From contig JAFAAV010000104.1 of the NCBI GenBank assembly GCA_023426375.1, positions 1 to 20,084 on the forward strand: 20,084 nt of DNA, in the 5' to 3' direction. Shown here one piece after another: positions 1 through 6,948 of the stretch (position 1 is its first letter; the number at the start of each line of letters is the position of its first letter). The translations under genes and the position numbers were made by a program. Source of the DNA: Actinomycetes bacterium (GTDB taxonomy: Bacteria > Actinomycetota > Actinomycetes > Actinomycetales > Micrococcaceae). The notes below the pieces were generated by a model. It ran no database searches. It was not told where the DNA came from and saw only the letters and a program-made list of their open reading frames with translations.

Positions 1-563
1 TCTTTCACCACGCCGAAGGCGAGTCCGGGTGGGTACCCCTTGCGGCCAAGCATGCTGACGAGACGTCGGGTGACTTTGTCGACTTCTTTACGGTCCGAGA
101 AATCGATGCTCTTGGGCATCTTCTTCCGTACGAGTTCGTGGGCGTCCTCGGTCTCGTCCTCATCGGTGCGTTGCTCAAGAGCTTCGTCAGCGAACTCGCC
201 GGTGATGCCTCGTTGCTGGAGCTCGCGGCGCAGTGCACTGCGAGAGAGTTTACGCGTCTCCGCCCGGGACCGGACGAACATGGCGGCGAAAGCGCGGTCG
301 TCCACCAGGTTGACCTCTTCGAAGCGGTCCAGAACTTCCTGAGCCACCTCTTCAGGAACATCACGGTCCGCGAGTTTGTCTTCGAGCTGTTTCCGAGACT
401 TGGCGGAAGCGGTGAGCTGGCGTAACACGATGGCCCGAGCAACTTCATGCTGATCGGGCTCAGCGTCCTGGCCAGCGGAGCCTTCCGCGGGTGGCTCCGC
501 AGGACCTCGGTATCGTGCCGAGGCCCTGCGTCGCCGGGAGTTGTAGCTGGACGACTGGCTCAT
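1..563 (-). CDS. recX: Regulatory protein RecX (3' end beyond window)
   Basis: RecX binds RecA filaments and restrains recombinase and coprotease activity in the cytoplasm. The visible 187 codons start at ATG 563, with a GAGGTGA ribosome binding site in the 16-nt gap after the recA stop. The first 45 or so residues are a low-complexity, Arg/Ser- and then Pro/Glu-rich leader. The helical RecX repeats follow: a segment around residues 46-90 with ARAIVLRQLTASAKSRKQLEDKL and VNLVDDRAFAAMFVRSR, then a second repeat with LSRSALRRELQQRGI. A third begins before the window edge with VDKVTRRLVSMLGRKGYPPGLAF. Being directly downstream of recA is the usual arrangement, so it should share the damage-inducible transcript. 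The C-terminus is outside the window. Family call is secure from motif order and position. Confidence 0.93.
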   Translation of the reverse strand, partial: MSQSSSYNSRRRRASARYRGPAEPPAEGSAGQDAEPDQHEVARAIVLRQLTASAKSRKQLEDKLADRDVPEEVAQEVLDRFEEVNLVDDRAFAAMFVRSRAETRKLSRSALRRELQQRGITGEFADEALEQRTDEDETEDAHELVRKKMPKSIDFSDRKEVDKVTRRLVSMLGRKGYPPGLAFGVVK

Positions 564-579
564 CGCTCAGTCACCTCGA

Positions 580-1713
580 TCAGAACGCGGGAAGTTCCGG
601 CTTGGTCGAATCCGGAGCCTCGAGAATGTCATCCGCAGAGGCTTCCACCGCAGTGTCCTCATCGGACTCCTCGGTGCCCTCCGTGATACCGAGCTTGACC
701 AAAATCTTTCGCTCGATCTCCGCGGCCAGCTCGGGGTTGTCTTTGAGGAAGCGACGCGAATTTTCCTTGCCCTGCCCCAACTGATCGCCCTCGTAAGTGA
801 ACCAGGCACCGGACTTCTTGACGATGCCGTGCTCCACACCCATGTCAATCAGGCCGCCCTCGATGGAGATGCCCTGGCCATAGAGGATGTCGAACTCGGC
901 CTGCTTGAAGGGCGGAGCCATCTTGTTCTTGACGATCTTGGCGCGGGTGCGGTTACCCACGGGGTTCGCGCCGTCCTTGAGAGTCTCAATACGGCGGACG
1001 TCCACACGCACCGAGGCGTAGAACTTCAGAGCCTTACCACCGGTGGTGGTTTCCGGAGACCCGAAGAACACACCGATCTTTTCGCGCAGCTGGTTGATGA
1101 AGATGGCGGTGGTGTTCGTATGAGACAGACGACCTGTGATCTTACGCAGCGCCTGAGACATCAGACGCGCTTGCAGACCCACGTGGCTGTCACCCATTTC
1201 GCCTTCGATTTCGGCCTTGGGGACCAACGCTGCCACGGAGTCGATCACGACGATGTCGATGGAGCCGGAGCCCACCAGCATGTCCATGATCTCCAGGGCC
1301 TGCTCACCGGTGTCCGGCTGCGACACGAGCAGGTTGTCCGTGTCCACGCCCAGCTTCTCCGCGTAAACGGGGTCCAATGCGTGCTCGGCGTCGATGAACG
1401 CGGCAATGCCGCCAGCTCGCTGGACACTTGCCACGGCGTGCAGTGCCACGGTGGTCTTACCGGAGGATTCAGGACCGTAGATCTCGACCACGCGACCGCG
1501 CGGGAAACCTCCAATGCCCAGGGCCACGTCCAAAGCGATGGAGCCGGTGGGAATGGTCTCGATGCGAGTGGCCGGGCGATCGCCCAGACGCATGACCGAT
1601 CCCTTGCCGTAGTTCTTGTCGATCTGTGCCAGGACAGTATCCAGAGCCTTCTCGCGGTCGGAGCCGACCACCTGAGAGGGAACGGAACTGTTTCCCTTTG
1701 ACTTGGCTGCCAT
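580..1713 (-). CDS. recA: Recombinase RecA
   Basis: RecA is the ATP-dependent DNA strand-exchange protein and the coprotease that triggers LexA self-cleavage. The 377-residue protein has Walker A GPESSGKTT at about residues 80-88 and Walker B IVVIDS at about 153-158. The loop L1 region GEMGDSHVGLQARLMSQALRK and the L2 region FINQLREKIGVFFGSPETTTGG follow. The C-terminal 25-30 residues are rich in Glu and Asp, as in other RecA proteins. There is no sign of an intein, which some mycobacterial recA genes carry. The start at ATG 1713 is supported by a GAGGTGA ribosome binding site 3 nt upstream. The gene lies between the DUF3046 gene and recX, the standard actinobacterial order. The 165-bp upstream gap carries both an SOS box and a PafBC-type promoter. 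Confidence 0.98.
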   Translation of the reverse strand: MAAKSKGNSSVPSQVVGSDREKALDTVLAQIDKNYGKGSVMRLGDRPATRIETIPTGSIALDVALGIGGFPRGRVVEIYGPESSGKTTVALHAVASVQRAGGIAAFIDAEHALDPVYAEKLGVDTDNLLVSQPDTGEQALEIMDMLVGSGSIDIVVIDSVAALVPKAEIEGEMGDSHVGLQARLMSQALRKITGRLSHTNTTAIFINQLREKIGVFFGSPETTTGGKALKFYASVRVDVRRIETLKDGANPVGNRTRAKIVKNKMAPPFKQAEFDILYGQGISIEGGLIDMGVEHGIVKKSGAWFTYEGDQLGQGKENSRRFLKDNPELAAEIERKILVKLGITEGTEESDEDTAVEASADDILEAPDSTKPELPAF

Positions 1714-1772
1714 GATTCACCTCGGTTCTTAGGGGCCTGGATTTCGTGGCCCTGTTGTTTGGTTCGTGTCTC

Positions 1773-1795
1773 AACCTACTGAGAGGGTCTGACAC
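1773..1795 (-). promoter_or_regulatory. Candidate PafBC-dependent (RecA-NDp type) promoter of recA
   Basis: On the minus strand, 60-82 bases upstream of the recA start, the sequence reads GTGTCA, then 11 bases, then TAGGTT. The published mycobacterial LexA-independent DNA-damage promoter is TTGTCR-N11-TAnnnT, now attributed to activation by PafBC. The match fails only at the first base of the left box, and the spacing and TAnnnT box are exact. The distance would give a 5' untranslated region of about 50 nt before the GAGGTGA site. This is my recognition of a consensus; no expression evidence is available. Confidence 0.6.
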
Positions 1796-1837
1796 GCATA
1801 AGGGCTCACGAAGGATGTGCAGCCCGGATGATCTGAT

Positions 1838-1853
1838 TCGAATATACATTCGA
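1838..1853. promoter_or_regulatory. LexA binding site (SOS box) upstream of recA
   Basis: TCGAATATACATTCGA is a perfect 6-4-6 inverted repeat, 125 bp upstream of the recA start and 25 bp past the DUF3046 stop. It matches the actinobacterial and Bacillus-type SOS box CGAAC-N4-GTTCG, except that both half-sites have T in place of the inner C (GAAT/ATTC). The symmetric substitution keeps the dyad intact. The minus strand also contains TATATT inside the box, which could serve as a -10 that LexA would cover. Position and symmetry make LexA the obvious ligand. Confidence 0.8.
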
Positions 1854-1854
1854 T

Positions 1855-1869
1855 TGGCGCTCGGCGCCA
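1855..1869 (-). terminator. Short GC hairpin after the DUF3046 gene
   Basis: TGGCGC-TCG-GCGCCA forms a perfect 6-bp stem with a 3-nt loop, 9 bases beyond the DUF3046 stop codon and one base from the SOS box. There is no U-tract, so it would be a weak terminator at best. It may instead be a stabilising 3' end or simply part of the recA control region. Confidence 0.3.
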
Positions 1870-1878
1870 TTGCGTCGA

Positions 1879-2100
1879 CTAGGGCTTGGGGTCCTTGTCC
1901 GGCCCCCACCACCGGTCCTGGGGAATCTCCTGCGCCTTGCAGATCGCGAACCAGACCTGCTTAGGGTCGATGCCGGCATCGAGGGCTTCGACGGCGGTGC
2001 GGTCCCCCACTTCTGCCATCACCAGATCCCGGGCGAGAACCCTGGAGTACCCGGCCCCGAACTCGTGGGCCATGAACTCCCAGAACGTACTGATGCGCAT
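1879..2100 (-). CDS. DUF3046 family protein next to recA
   Basis: This is a small 73-residue acidic protein of unknown function. The pattern MRISTFWEFMAHEFGAGY, then LVMAEVGDRTAVEALDAGIDPKQVWFAICKAQEIPQDRW, is that of the DUF3046 family, which I know almost only from actinobacteria, usually immediately upstream of recA. The frame is open a further 19 codons, but family proteins begin at MR-, and ATG 2100 has a good AGGAAAGG ribosome binding site 7 nt upstream, so I use it. No membrane segment or catalytic motif is visible. It lies between a terminator at 2143-2171 and the recA promoter. Its constant association with recA suggests a recA-linked role, but that is only inference. Confidence 0.85.
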   Translation of the reverse strand: MRISTFWEFMAHEFGAGYSRVLARDLVMAEVGDRTAVEALDAGIDPKQVWFAICKAQEIPQDRWWGPDKDPKP

Positions 2101-2142
2101 GCGACCTTTCCTAGCGGCTTTCACTGATGAACTGACATAGCA

Positions 2143-2171
2143 AGGGCCCGCCGACAATGCCGACGGGCCCT
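2143..2171 (-). terminator. Hairpin terminator after clgR (minus-strand RNA)
   Basis: In minus-strand RNA, AGGGCCCGUCGGC pairs with GUCGGCGGGCCCU to give a 13-bp stem with an AUU loop, starting 29 nt after the clgR stop. Two of the pairs are G-U wobbles that would be A-C mismatches in plus-strand RNA, so the structure is directional. The following bases (UUGCUAUGU) are only moderately U-rich. It separates the ftsK-clgR unit from the DUF3046-recA unit. Confidence 0.7.
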
Positions 2172-2200
2172 GAAAATCTCACGCTGGTGAGCGGTTGGGA

Positions 2201-2626
2201 TTAGTGAGCCGAAGTGGCTGCGCCCCCGCGCAGTTGACGAACCTCACGAGTGAACTCTTCGGTCATCTCGGAAGGCACGGTATCCGGAATGTAGTTGCCC
2301 TCGGCGTATGCGAGGCGATCTGCAACTTCACGCAGCATCTGGGACAGGGGGATTTCGAGAGCGGTGCAGATGGAGGCCAGCAGCTCGGAAGATGCTTCCT
2401 TCTGGCCGCGTTCCACCTCGCTCAGGTAGCCCAGCGACACGCGAGCACTGTGCGAAACTTCTCGCAGAGTGCGGCCCTGACGCTGGCGGACGCTACGGAG
2501 CACTTCGCCAATTTCTTGTCGCAAAACGCCCACTTTGACGTCCTTCGTCTCGGCATGTTCTTCGTCGGACAGTCCCACGTCCTTCCAACGGACGACACCA
2601 TTGACAGACACGGGTTGCTTCGTCAT
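2201..2626 (-). CDS. clgR: XRE-type transcription regulator, ClgR family
   Basis: This is a 141-residue DNA-binding protein with a helix-turn-helix at about residues 39-97: IGEVLRSVRQRQGRTLREVSHSARVSLGYLSEVERGQKEASSELLASICTALEIPLSQML. The VSLGYLSEVERGQKEASSELL signature is diagnostic of ClgR, the actinobacterial activator of clpP, clpC and other proteostasis genes. The position just after pgsA and cinA matches mycobacterial Rv2745c. The N-terminal 35 residues preceding the domain are longer than I expect for the family. ATG 2626 has GAGGAG 12 nt upstream, a rather long spacing, so a later start is possible. The protein ends in TSAH, without the terminal Ala-Ala described as a ClpP degron in Streptomyces ClgR. 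No pspA-like gene follows, unlike Mycobacterium. Two perfect inverted repeats lie in its promoter region. Confidence 0.88.
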   Translation of the reverse strand: MTKQPVSVNGVVRWKDVGLSDEEHAETKDVKVGVLRQEIGEVLRSVRQRQGRTLREVSHSARVSLGYLSEVERGQKEASSELLASICTALEIPLSQMLREVADRLAYAEGNYIPDTVPSEMTEEFTREVRQLRGGAATSAH

Positions 2627-2649
2627 GTGAATTGCCTACTCCTCGTACG

Positions 2650-2664
2650 AACGGTCAAACCGTT
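2650..2664. promoter_or_regulatory. Inverted repeat just upstream of the clgR ribosome binding site
   Basis: AACGGT-CAA-ACCGTT is a perfect 6-3-6 inverted repeat about 24 bp before the clgR start and a few bases upstream of its GAGGAG. It could be a protein operator (ClgR is autoregulated in several actinobacteria) or an RNA hairpin in the leader. It does not match the ClgR consensus well as I recall it, so the ligand is open. Confidence 0.4.
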
Positions 2665-2712
2665 AAACCAGGTGCTTTCAGTCTGGCGCTAGCCATAACC
2701 TTGACCCTGGGC

Positions 2713-2727
2713 GGCTCAAGTTGAGCC
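2713..2727. promoter_or_regulatory. Inverted repeat in the clgR upstream region
   Basis: GGCTCAA-G-TTGAGCC is a perfect 7-1-7 inverted repeat about 87 bp upstream of the clgR start, in the 156-bp gap after cinA. The single-base centre favours a DNA operator over an RNA hairpin. No promoter boxes are clear enough to place it relative to a transcription start. Confidence 0.4.
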
Positions 2728-2782
2728 TCTGGTAGTAGTAACCTGCTTGCTCGTTCAATTGTTCCTTGTTGGCGAAAGAATT

Positions 2783-3280
2783 TCACTGGAAGTTGTCTGT
2801 GAGCTCGATTTGTGACGCGAGGAAGTCCACCGCCCGGGAAACCGACTCCCGGCGGATCGCCGCCCGCCCACCGTCCAGGTGCAACTCGAGGTGGTCCTCT
2901 CCCCTGGGGCCACTGACACCGAGGTACACGGTGCCGACCTCCTGACCATCGTGCGGTTCGGGGCCGGCCACACCGGTCGTGGACACGGTCCAGTCGACAC
3001 CCAGAGCGGCACGGGCACCGCGTGCCATGGCCTCCGCCACTTCGGGATCGACGGCGCCCTGACGCTCCAATAACTCATGGGAGACGCCCAGAGTCTTTTC
3101 CTTCACGGCATGCGAGTAACTCACCACACCGCCCTCCAGACAGTCGGAGGCGCCCGGAACATCCACAATGGCCGCTGCCACCGCTCCGCCGGTCAACGAT
3201 TCCGCGGTTCCGATGGTCACCCCGTGCGTCACGGCCACCTGAATCAGATCCACAGCGGTATGAAGTTGAGAATCTGCCAC
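2783..3280 (-). CDS. cinA: CinA C-terminal domain protein, probable NMN amidohydrolase
   Basis: This is a 165-residue stand-alone CinA C-terminal (PncC) domain, which hydrolyses nicotinamide mononucleotide to nicotinate mononucleotide in NAD recycling. It carries GTAESLTGG at residues 24-32, including the conserved Ser28. VVSYSHAVKEKTLGV follows at 52-66 with conserved Lys60, and then TGVAGPEP...GTVYLGV. The molybdopterin-binding N-terminal half of full CinA is absent, as in E. coli PncC. The start is GTG 3280, which overlaps the pgsA TAG by one base (TAGTG) and has GAGGACG upstream inside pgsA, so translation is probably coupled. pncC would be an equally good symbol. The family assignment is firm; the activity is from family knowledge. 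Confidence 0.9.
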   Translation of the reverse strand: MADSQLHTAVDLIQVAVTHGVTIGTAESLTGGAVAAAIVDVPGASDCLEGGVVSYSHAVKEKTLGVSHELLERQGAVDPEVAEAMARGARAALGVDWTVSTTGVAGPEPHDGQEVGTVYLGVSGPRGEDHLELHLDGGRAAIRRESVSRAVDFLASQIELTDNFQ

Positions 3281-3936
3281 TATTCGTCCTCGTTCTCGGC
3301 GGCCTTGTTCACGGCAGCGTTACGCAGTTGCACGGCCTTGATCACATAGTCAATACCGGTGACCACCGTGACGATCAACGCCAGTGCGGTCAACACCCAT
3401 GCGAACCACAGCCACCAGACACCCACGAATGGCGCCAGCGGCAGCAGCAGGGCGATCAAAGCCGCGGTCTGCAGCACGGTCTTGGTCTTGCCACCCTTGG
3501 AAGCGGCCATGACGCCGTAGCGGATCACCACGAAACGCATGATCGTGATGCCCCACTCGCGCACCAGGATCACGATGGTCACCCACCACCACAGCTCCCC
3601 CAGCATGGAGAGCACTACGAAGGCCGCACCGGTCAGGAGTTTGTCCGCGATGGGATCGGCGATCTTTCCGAAACTGGTGATCAGATTGCGCGCACGGGCG
3701 ATATCGCCGTCAAGTTTGTCGGTGTACATGGCCAGACCGAAGACCACCACCGCAGCCCAGCGCATGGGCATGGAGTCCTCGCCGTGGGTACCGCCGGCCC
3801 ACAGGAACCACACGAAGAACGGCACCATGACGATCCGCAGTGCCGTCAGCGCGTTGGGCAGATTCCAGTTGGACGCGTTGGGTGGCGGGTCGGCCACCGC
3901 TCGGGGTGCGGGTGTTCCGCCATTTCGGGCCATCAT
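3280..3936 (-). CDS. pgsA: CDP-alcohol phosphatidyltransferase, probable phosphatidylglycerophosphate synthase
   Basis: This is an integral membrane enzyme of 218 residues that would join CDP-diacylglycerol and glycerol 3-phosphate to phosphatidylglycerophosphate, the precursor of phosphatidylglycerol and cardiolipin. The family motif is complete: D73-x2-D76-G77-x2-A80-R81-x8-G90-x3-D94-x3-D98. Hydrophobic helices occur at about 33-47, 59-72, 102-118, 122-140, 155-170 and 175-198. I start it at ATG 3936, which overlaps the ftsK stop as ATGA and has GGGAG about 11 nt upstream. A second ATG follows at once (3933), and a TTG at 3954 is also in frame but less likely. It lies in the order ftsK-pgsA-cinA-clgR, as in mycobacteria (Rv2748c-Rv2745c). 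Substrate is inferred from family and synteny. Confidence 0.9.
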   Translation of the reverse strand: MMARNGGTPAPRAVADPPPNASNWNLPNALTALRIVMVPFFVWFLWAGGTHGEDSMPMRWAAVVVFGLAMYTDKLDGDIARARNLITSFGKIADPIADKLLTGAAFVVLSMLGELWWWVTIVILVREWGITIMRFVVIRYGVMAASKGGKTKTVLQTAALIALLLPLAPFVGVWWLWFAWVLTALALIVTVVTGIDYVIKAVQLRNAAVNKAAENEDE

Positions 3937-6866
3937 CGTCCGGTCAACTCCCAAGCATCGTTCGAATCGTCGTCGTCACCGTCGTGGTAGTCCTTGGCCA
4001 CGTCGGACAAGCTGGCTTCCACGGGGTCCTCGCCGTAATCGACGGAACCACCGCTCCCCGCCGACGCCGCTGGGGAACCTGCCGCGGCGGCGTCGTCACC
4101 CGGGGTCGAGGGCGGTTCCTCGCCGCGAATGAGCGCGAGGGTGGCCGCGAGGTCGTCGGGCTTGACCAGAACGTCGCGTGCCTTGGAGCCTTCCGAGGCT
4201 CCCACCACGCCGCGGGACTCCAGCAGGTCCATGAGGCGTCCCGCCTTGGCGAAGCCCACGCGGAGCTTGCGCTGCAGCATGGACGTGGAACCGAACTGGG
4301 TGGTGATGATGAGTTCGGCTGCCTGCAGCAGAACGTCCAGATCGTCCCCGATGTCCTCGTCGATCTGCTTCTTGGGGGCTTCCTGGATCACGTCTTCGCG
4401 GTAGTTGGTCTGCATTTGCGTTTTGACGTGTTCCACGACCTTGTGGATCTCGGACTCCGAGACCCACGCGCCCTGCACACGCATGGGCTTGGACGCGCCC
4501 ATGGGCAGGAACAAGGCGTCGCCCTGGCCGATGAGCTTCTCGGCACCGGGTTGGTCCAGGACCACGCGCGAATCGGTCACGGAGGACGTCGCGAAGGCCA
4601 TACGCGAGGGCACGTTGGCCTTGATCAGACCCGTGACCACGTCCACGGACGGGCGCTGGGTGGCCAGCACCAGGTGGATACCGGCGGCACGGGCGAGCTG
4701 GGTGATACGCACGATCGCGTCCTCCACGTCACGCGGGGCAACCATCATGAGGTCCGCGAGCTCGTCCACGATCACCAGCAGGTACGGGTACGGGCGAATG
4801 ACCCGCTTGGAACCGGGCTCCGGTTGCACCTTGCCGTTGCGCACGGCCTTGTTGAAGTCGTCGATGTGCTTGTAGCCGTAGTGCGACAGATCGTCGTAAC
4901 GGGCGTCCATCTCGCGCACCACCCACTGCAGGGCCTCGGCGGCCTTCTTGGGGTTGGTGATGATGGGAGTGATCAGGTGGGGAACGCCCTCGTATGCGGT
5001 GAGTTCCACGCGCTTGGGGTCCACCATGACCAGGCGCACCTCGTCCGGGGTGGAGCGCATCAGGATGGACACGATCATCGAGTTCACGAACGAGGACTTA
5101 CCGGCACCGGTTGCGCCGGCTACGAGCATGTGCGGCATCTTGGCCAGGTTGGCCACCACGAAACCACCCTCGACGTCCTTGCCCACGCCCATGACCATGG
5201 GGTGCTCGGACGTCCGGGCACGCTGGGAACGCAACACGTCACCGAGGGCCACGGTCTCACGATCGGTGTTGGGGATCTCGATGCCGATCGCGGACTTGCC
5301 CGGGATGGGAGACAGAATGCGCACGTCCGCGGAGGCCACCGCGTACGCGATGTTCTTGGACAGCGCGGTGACGCGTTCCACCTTGGTACCCGAGCCGAGT
5401 TCGATCTCGTACCGGGTCACCGTGGGGCCACGGGAGAATCCGGTGACTTCCGCGTCCACGTTGAACTGGTCGAGCACGTTGGTCAGCGCAGTGACCACGC
5501 GATCGTTGGCTTCGGAACGTTCCTTGGCGGGCGGGCCCTGCACCAGGCTGCCGGGGTCGGGCAGGTTGTAGGCCATGTCGCCCGCAAGCTGAAGCTGTTC
5601 GGAACGTGCCGGGATCGGGGCCGACGGCGTGTGGGTCCGTGTGGTCTCGGGCCCGTCTACTTCTGCGAGTGCCGGTGCCTCGGAAGCTTCGGCGGTATCG
5701 GCGGCCGGTTCCAGACCCTGCTCCCGACGCAGCTTGTCCGCGGCGATCTGGGACTTGGTCGGCCGTTTGACGCCCGGGCGCACCTTGGGGATGTCCTCGG
5801 TGTCCTGGACCTGTGCGTTCGCGGCGCCCGAGGCTGCGGCCGATGTGGAGCCGGACACGGCGGCGTCGTCACCGTCGGAAAGATCGAAGACGCGGGTGCT
5901 CGAGGAACCTTCGGCGGCTTCGCGTCGTTTGGCCTCGTCGACCACGGCGCGTTCGAAGGCCTCGTCACCGTTGTAAGCATCCAGTTGGGCTTTTTCACGA
6001 CGTCGCTCGGCGCGGCTCTGGCGCTTGCCGCGCTTCTTCTCCGGTCGGGCCGGGTCCAGATAGGAACGGTCGTGCTCGGGGTTCGAGATATCGGTGGATC
6101 GGGCCTCCCCCTGGCCCATGAGCTTGTTGTATCCCCCGCGCAGGCGCGGCCCGATCTGGCCGATGGGGGTGGCTGTCATCACGAGCAAGGACAAGAAGGC
6201 GAGGAGGGCAAGGACCACCAGCGCACCCCAGTGAGTGACGAGCGCGGACAGCGGATCGGCCGCCAAGAAACCGACGAAACCGCCGGCCTGCCAGATTGCC
6301 TCAAACCCTTGATTGAGCTGAGGCTGTCCCCCGGCGATGTGAGCGATACCCGAACCTGCCACGGTCAGCGCCATCAACCCGATCGCGATGCGATTATTGG
6401 CCTGGGTCTCGGTGGGGTGTCGGAAGGCCCGCCACGCGAAGAACAGGCAGAACACCGGAAGCACCAGCGCCATGAAACCGAAGGTGCCGCCCACCACCGC
6501 GTGGATCCACGAGGCGGGCATGGAAATGAACGTGGCGTCCACTCCGCGCAGGTTCCACCATTCGACCGCGGCGATCAGCACGGCCAGGACGAGCCACACG
6601 AGTGCACCGCCGTCGCGGCGCTCCCCGGGAGCCATGTCCGTGCGCACAGTACCGATTCGTCGCACGCCCGCACCCACCACGTGTCCCAGACCTGACCACG
6701 CGTTGACCACGGCATGCAGAAGACGGCTACCGGCGGACGGTCCCTGTGGTGCGGACTTGGCCGGGGCCTTGGACGAGCTCTTGGTAGTGCCCTTGGAAGA
6801 GCGGGATGCGGTCGAGGTTCGAGATGTTGACTTCGACGATCGCGGAGGGGAAGTTCGTGACGCCAT
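3933..6866 (-). CDS. ftsK: DNA translocase FtsK
   Basis: FtsK is the septum-anchored, double-stranded DNA pump that clears chromosome termini during division and activates XerCD. From ATG 6866 the protein is 977 residues. A Ser/Lys/Thr-rich basic leader (about 1-45) is followed by four transmembrane segments up to about residue 235, then an acidic/basic linker rich in Ala, Glu and Arg to about 435. The RecA-like motor has Walker A GATGAGKS near residue 585 and Walker B LVIVDELADLMM near 700. The C-terminal gamma winged helix at about 850-905 (FGSTSMLQRKLRVGFAKAGRLMDLLESRGVVG) is the KOPS-reading domain. An upstream in-frame ATG at 6908 is rejected because it lies inside the rnj terminator hairpin. 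No clear Shine-Dalgarno precedes 6866, and a TATTCT box 7 nt upstream suggests a leaderless transcript. The stop overlaps the pgsA start. Confidence 0.96.
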   Translation of the reverse strand: MASRTSPPRSSKSTSRTSTASRSSKGTTKSSSKAPAKSAPQGPSAGSRLLHAVVNAWSGLGHVVGAGVRRIGTVRTDMAPGERRDGGALVWLVLAVLIAAVEWWNLRGVDATFISMPASWIHAVVGGTFGFMALVLPVFCLFFAWRAFRHPTETQANNRIAIGLMALTVAGSGIAHIAGGQPQLNQGFEAIWQAGGFVGFLAADPLSALVTHWGALVVLALLAFLSLLVMTATPIGQIGPRLRGGYNKLMGQGEARSTDISNPEHDRSYLDPARPEKKRGKRQSRAERRREKAQLDAYNGDEAFERAVVDEAKRREAAEGSSSTRVFDLSDGDDAAVSGSTSAAASGAANAQVQDTEDIPKVRPGVKRPTKSQIAADKLRREQGLEPAADTAEASEAPALAEVDGPETTRTHTPSAPIPARSEQLQLAGDMAYNLPDPGSLVQGPPAKERSEANDRVVTALTNVLDQFNVDAEVTGFSRGPTVTRYEIELGSGTKVERVTALSKNIAYAVASADVRILSPIPGKSAIGIEIPNTDRETVALGDVLRSQRARTSEHPMVMGVGKDVEGGFVVANLAKMPHMLVAGATGAGKSSFVNSMIVSILMRSTPDEVRLVMVDPKRVELTAYEGVPHLITPIITNPKKAAEALQWVVREMDARYDDLSHYGYKHIDDFNKAVRNGKVQPEPGSKRVIRPYPYLLVIVDELADLMMVAPRDVEDAIVRITQLARAAGIHLVLATQRPSVDVVTGLIKANVPSRMAFATSSVTDSRVVLDQPGAEKLIGQGDALFLPMGASKPMRVQGAWVSESEIHKVVEHVKTQMQTNYREDVIQEAPKKQIDEDIGDDLDVLLQAAELIITTQFGSTSMLQRKLRVGFAKAGRLMDLLESRGVVGASEGSKARDVLVKPDDLAATLALIRGEEPPSTPGDDAAAAGSPAASAGSGGSVDYGEDPVEASLSDVAKDYHDGDDDDSNDAWELTGR

Positions 6867-6873
6867 ATGTTCC

Positions 6874-6879
6874 AGAATA
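6874..6879 (-). promoter_or_regulatory. Candidate -10 box for a leaderless ftsK transcript
   Basis: TATTCT on the minus strand fits the actinobacterial -10 pattern TAnnnT, and its last base lies 7 nt before the A of the ftsK ATG. With no ribosome binding site visible, transcription starting at or near the ATG is plausible. No -35 box is recognisable, because that position falls in the rnj terminator. Confidence 0.35.
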
Positions 6880-6892
6880 CCCGGCCAATGCA

Positions 6893-6925
6893 AAGCCCGC
6901 CCCGACATCGAGTCGGGGCGGGCTT
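6893..6925 (-). terminator. Strong hairpin terminator after rnj
   Basis: AAGCCCGCCCCGAC and GTCGGGGCGGGCTT form a perfect 14-bp stem with a 5-nt loop, 24 nt past the rnj stop. On the minus strand the stem ends in CTTTG, a short U-run. It closes the long rpsO-to-rnj run and insulates ftsK. Confidence 0.85.
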
Positions 6926-6948
6926 GAGCGCTACCGGGCGAGCGTGGC

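Noticed and set aside
829..1701. Open frame on the plus strand opposite recA
   Set aside because: Antisense shadow of recA with biased His/Val/Asp composition.
2101..2157. Longer start for the DUF3046 protein at 2157
   Set aside because: Family proteins begin at the MRI-type motif, which has a good ribosome binding site; the longer version would begin inside the terminator hairpin.
3937..3954. TTG at 3954 as the pgsA start
   Set aside because: ATG 3936 overlaps the ftsK stop as ATGA, the common coupling arrangement, with GGGAG upstream; TTG has no better site.
3840..6695. A 951-codon open frame on the plus strand opposite ftsK
   Set aside because: It is rich in His, Gly and Asp/Arg with no domain pattern, lies wholly antisense to a complete ftsK for most of its length, and is the usual by-product of high GC at third codon positions.
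6867..6908. Upstream ATG at 6908 as the ftsK start
   Set aside because: It would lie inside the 14-bp rnj terminator hairpin and adds 14 residues of no family resemblance.
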